Positions 61,364 to 64,000 of a stretch of DNA of 64,000 nt are shown one piece after another. The position numbers were made by a program, and so were the translations under genes. Source of the DNA: Emticicia agri. GTDB taxonomy: Bacteria > Bacteroidota > Bacteroidia > Cytophagales > Spirosomataceae. The stretch lies in NCBI RefSeq assembly GCF_004168285.1, contig NZ_SEWF01000005.1, positions 62,001-126,000 on the forward strand. Direction: 5' to 3'. Below the pieces are notes generated by a model. That model was given only the letters and a program-made list of their open reading frames with translations, did no database searches and had not been told where the DNA came from. How positions within the stretch are numbered: the stretch's first letter is position 1; each line of letters opens with the position of its first letter.

Positions 61364-63076
61364 ATGCGTTTGAGTTTTATCTTTTTTCTGGGAGTAATTT
61401 GTTTTAGTTCTTCGGCACAAGGTACGTTTACTCCGCTGAATAGCGATTATTTGCATTATATTGAACGCTATGAAATAAAAAGCGGTAAACTCTCCAATAA
61501 ATTTTATAGCAATGTTAAACCTATAACTCGTAAAGACCTCATAGGGTTTATTGTTAATTTAGAAAAAGATTCTTCTGCAAAACTTTCTAAAGTTGACCAT
61601 TTTAATCTGGCTTATTTGCAGAATGATAGCTGGGAATGGCTGGCCGATGCTTATCCTGACGGGATAGACGAAAGTAAAAACACCCAGAATAATACTAAAA
61701 AACCACTGCTCAAATATTTCCTCCAGAAAAAATCAGACTTTTATTATTTTCAGAACGAGGACTTTGATATACATATCAGCCCGATTTTTCAGTTTGCTTT
61801 TGGTAACGATAATCTGACGAACAATAGCCCGTTTACGAATACACGTGGAATAGAACTCAGAGGAAACCTGAATAAGAAATTAGGTTTTTATACCATGCTT
61901 ACCGAAAACCAGATTGCCTATCCGCAATATGTAAGAGATTATTCAAGACTATATAATGGTTTCCCTTACGAGGGTTTTACCAAAGTTACCAATAATGATT
62001 CGACCAGAATGGTAACCGACTTCTTTTCGGCAAGAGGTTACATTACGTTTAAGGCATTAAAAAATCTTACCTTACAGTTCGGACACGACAAAAATTTTAT
62101 TGGCTCTGGCATAAGATCATTAATCCTTTCTGACTTCTCGGCACCTTATTTGCACCTGAAAGCCATTACACAGGTAGGACGGTTTCAGTACATCAATATA
62201 TTTGCACAGGCTGTTAATAAGCAGGTACCCGTAGCCAAAGATGGCACCGAGCAAATTCCGCCTAAATACTTTACTTTTCATCACCTGAGTGCCAATGTTA
62301 CCAAAAACCTTAATATTGGTCTGTTTGAAACCGTTGTATTTGGGCAGCGTAAAATAGGTTTTGATGTCAATTATCTTAATCCTGTTATTTTCTACCGGTA
62401 TGTAGAAGGACACCTAGGGAGTGTAGATAATTCAATTATCGGTGCCGACTTTAAGTATAATTTCCTGCGTCGTTTTTCGCTTTACGGGCAATTGGTGTTA
62501 GACGAGTTTAACTTCAAACATTTTCAAAGAAAAGGCTGGTGGGCAACAAAATATGCTACACAAATCGGCCTTCGCTATATAGACGCCCTGGGGGTGAAGA
62601 ATCTTGACTTGCAGTTTGAATATAACCTGGCACGGCCTTATATTTACAGTCATAACTCTACTTACAGCAATTTTATACATTATAATATGCCTCTGGCTCA
62701 TCCTTTGGGGGCAAATTTCCGTGAGTTTTTGTTCATTGCCCGTTATCAGCCTGTTAAAAGACTAACCCTGAACTATAATCTGATGATAGCCCAACACGGC
62801 GAAGACTATAATTTTATTAACTGGGGGGGGAATATTCAGCGTAATTATAATCTCTTACGCCCTTACGATTACAATAACTTTATCGGGCAAGGCAACGAGG
62901 CTAATATTCAATACATTGAGGTTGGAGCTTCGTATATGCTGGGTCATAATTTATTTATAGATGCAGGCTTTCAGAGCAGAAGAGTGAATTATCCAGAAAC
63001 AGCACAAACCACCACAAGCAATATATTCTCATTCGGTGTACGATGGAATATAGGTAAAAGACAGCTATTATTTTAG
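61364..63076 (+). CDS. Outer-membrane beta-barrel protein, RemB/Wzi-like
   Basis: 570 residues. Signal peptide (IFFLGVICFSSSAQ), then a helical N-terminal stretch (residues 20-100) with PLNSDYLHYIERYEIKSGKLS and NVKPITRKDLIGFIVNLEK. From residue about 120 there are alternating aromatic-rich strands ending in FGVRWNIGKRQLLF, typical of a beta barrel. The pattern GFYTMLTENQIAYPQYV and TLQFGHDKNFIGSG fits Wzi-type capsule assembly barrels and the gliding protein RemB. Which of the two roles applies is undecided. Divergent from ispH and followed by a TonB-dependent receptor gene. Confidence 0.8.
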   Translation: MRLSFIFFLGVICFSSSAQGTFTPLNSDYLHYIERYEIKSGKLSNKFYSNVKPITRKDLIGFIVNLEKDSSAKLSKVDHFNLAYLQNDSWEWLADAYPDGIDESKNTQNNTKKPLLKYFLQKKSDFYYFQNEDFDIHISPIFQFAFGNDNLTNNSPFTNTRGIELRGNLNKKLGFYTMLTENQIAYPQYVRDYSRLYNGFPYEGFTKVTNNDSTRMVTDFFSARGYITFKALKNLTLQFGHDKNFIGSGIRSLILSDFSAPYLHLKAITQVGRFQYINIFAQAVNKQVPVAKDGTEQIPPKYFTFHHLSANVTKNLNIGLFETVVFGQRKIGFDVNYLNPVIFYRYVEGHLGSVDNSIIGADFKYNFLRRFSLYGQLVLDEFNFKHFQRKGWWATKYATQIGLRYIDALGVKNLDLQFEYNLARPYIYSHNSTYSNFIHYNMPLAHPLGANFREFLFIARYQPVKRLTLNYNLMIAQHGEDYNFINWGGNIQRNYNLLRPYDYNNFIGQGNEANIQYIEVGASYMLGHNLFIDAGFQSRRVNYPETAQTTTSNIFSFGVRWNIGKRQLLF

Positions 63077-63127
63077 TATTTTCATCTACTTTTAATCTCA
63101 TTTCTACAGATTATTCATCTTTATTTG

Positions 63128-63148
63128 TAATTTTGCAATATAGTTGCA
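63128..63148 (+). promoter_or_regulatory. -7 element overlapped by TGCAA-N5-TTGCA palindrome; candidate Zur/Fur operator
   Basis: TAATTTTG (63128-63135) is an exact -7 element, and TGCAA-TATAG-TTGCA (63134-63148) overlaps its end. The geometry is right for repression of the TonB-dependent receptor gene starting at 63188. From memory, similar TGCAA-type palindromes precede zinc-linked genes in Bacteroidota. Confidence 0.45.
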
Positions 63149-63187
63149 TTTATAACAGTACGCCCTGATAATCGTACGATTGAACCA

Positions 63188-64000
63188 ATGAAGAAAGTCT
63201 TTTCCCTATTCTTTTATTTTTTATACTTCTCCTCTTTCAGCCAGACCAAAGAAGAAACCGCTAAACCCATTCATTGCGACTGCTTCATACATGGAGTAGT
63301 GCTTGATAATGTTACGAAAGAGCCTATTGTGGGAGCAGTAGTATTTATAAAAGAATTAAATAAAGGTGTTGTTACTGACCTGACCGGGCATTATCATATG
63401 GCTAACCTTTGCCAGGGTACTTATACAGTCATTGGTCGGATTGTAGGCTATCAGGAGAAAACCTATACCATTAAACTTGTTCATGAAGCTGAACAGGAAA
63501 TTAAACTTTCGGAAGGCGAATTGCATTTAGCTAATGTTGATATTAAAGCCGAAAAGATTGATAACCTGACCCAAACCAAAAATGTATTAGAAAATGCTGC
63601 ACTTGACCAGACACGGGGTCAATCTTTAGGTGAAACCCTGAAACAGATTTCAGGGGTAACCACACTCCAGACAGGTAGCTCTATTTCAAAGCCTGTTATT
63701 CATGGCATGCACTCAAACCGTGTGCTGATTCTGAATAATGGTGTTCGGCAGGAAGGACAACAATGGGGTAGCGAACATGCCCCTGAGATTGACCCTTTTG
63801 TAGCTAAGAAAATAACTGTACTGAAAGGTGCGGCAGGTGTAAGATATGGCTCTGATGCCATAGCTGGGGTAGTTATGCTTGAACCCGAAGCCCTGCCTGA
63901 CTCCACCACCATAGGTGGTGAAGTAAATACCGTTTACTTTACCAATGGCAATCAGATTGTAACATCAGCCATTGTAGAAGGTGGGCTTCGACCTAAAAAG
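63188..64000 (+). CDS. TonB-dependent receptor, N-terminal part (3' end beyond window)
   Basis: 271 codons are visible and the frame is open to the window edge. Signal peptide (MKKVFSLFFYFLYFSSFSQ), a carboxypeptidase-regulatory-like domain (FIHGVVLDNVTKEPIVGAVV, VTDLTGHYHMANLCQGTYTV, residues about 30-115), then the plug domain (GQSLGETLKQISGVTTLQTGSSISKPVIHGMHSNRVLILNNGV, KKITVLKGAAGVRYGSDAIAGVV). The HCDC pair near the mature N-terminus and the HAPEIDPF stretch are unusual. It imports a siderophore, metal or other substrate across the outer membrane; the palindrome in its promoter suggests metal control. Confidence 0.93.
   Translation, partial: MKKVFSLFFYFLYFSSFSQTKEETAKPIHCDCFIHGVVLDNVTKEPIVGAVVFIKELNKGVVTDLTGHYHMANLCQGTYTVIGRIVGYQEKTYTIKLVHEAEQEIKLSEGELHLANVDIKAEKIDNLTQTKNVLENAALDQTRGQSLGETLKQISGVTTLQTGSSISKPVIHGMHSNRVLILNNGVRQEGQQWGSEHAPEIDPFVAKKITVLKGAAGVRYGSDAIAGVVMLEPEALPDSTTIGGEVNTVYFTNGNQIVTSAIVEGGLRPKK

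Overview
The window is a chromosomal stretch of an AT-rich Bacteroidota bacterium, most probably of the order Cytophagales (an Emticicia/Arcicella/Flectobacillus-like relative; the genus is a guess). The evidence is a set of families largely confined to that phylum: a glycosyltransferase family 117 protein, thioredoxins with a DUF4369 domain, a 3-coathanger-type C-terminus, a beta-propeller two-component sensor, a RemB/Wzi-like outer-membrane barrel, and TAnnTTTG-type -7 promoter elements. I saw no rRNA, tRNA, CRISPR array, transposase or integrase.

Layout. 1-2.5 kb: the 3' part of a bifunctional (p)ppGpp synthetase/hydrolase and a small exported protein. 2.6-6.2 kb: an SGNH hydrolase divergent from a NodU-type carbamoyltransferase, a 49-residue DUF5989 protein and an SxtJ-like membrane protein. 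6.4-11.3 kb: Fur-family regulator, purA, a lineage-specific protein, groES-groEL. 11.3-16.5 kb: trypsin-like protease, MBL-fold hydrolase, YhdH-type oxidoreductase, M28 peptidase, PspC protein. 16.7-20.2 kb: cold-shock protein, then a 7TM protein/histidine kinase/NarL-type regulator operon and RidA. 20.3-28.2 kb: a surface and signalling island (coathanger protein, LytTR mini-regulator, YadA-head protein, NarL-type regulator, 1250-residue hybrid-architecture sensor kinase). 28.4-33.8 kb: thioredoxin-like protein, YdcF/ElyC-like protein, GT117. 34.2-36.7 kb: an orphan RecA-like ATPase/primase-like pair around a 365-bp inverted repeat. 36.7-38.6 kb: dnaJ and grpE. 39.2-44.8 kb: nagA, a TetR-controlled lipid-type operon, and a sugar isomerase/Ldh2 pair. 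45-52.6 kb: small membrane protein, MoxR/Mg-chelatase-like ATPase, valS, DUF2807 lipoprotein, ROK kinase, two tandem DUF805 genes. 52.6-58.7 kb: DUF58-MoxR-DUF4350-DUF4129-like-SpoIIM (frameshifted) operon, divergent from an RDD protein. 58.8-64 kb: DUF4198 protein, small conserved ORF, ispH, outer-membrane barrel and the 5' part of a TonB-dependent receptor.

How the genes relate. Housekeeping blocks (stringent response, purine synthesis, chaperones, valyl-tRNA synthetase, isoprenoid synthesis) alternate with exported or envelope genes. The most coherent candidate systems are (i) the carbamoyltransferase/DUF5989/SxtJ/SGNH module, which resembles a surface-glycan or small-molecule carbamoylation unit; (ii) a sensor kinase plus NarL-type regulator whose own promoter and the promoter of a YadA-head/LytTR operon carry the same 7-2-7 palindrome at the same distance from the start codon; (iii) a helicase/primase-like pair flanking a giant nested palindrome that could be an origin; and (iv) a shared CTGnnA-N3-TGTCAG inverted repeat upstream of both groESL and grpE, a candidate heat-shock operator. 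Several intergenic repeat families (REPIN-like palindromes, a roughly 200-bp dispersed repeat present twice) are also visible.
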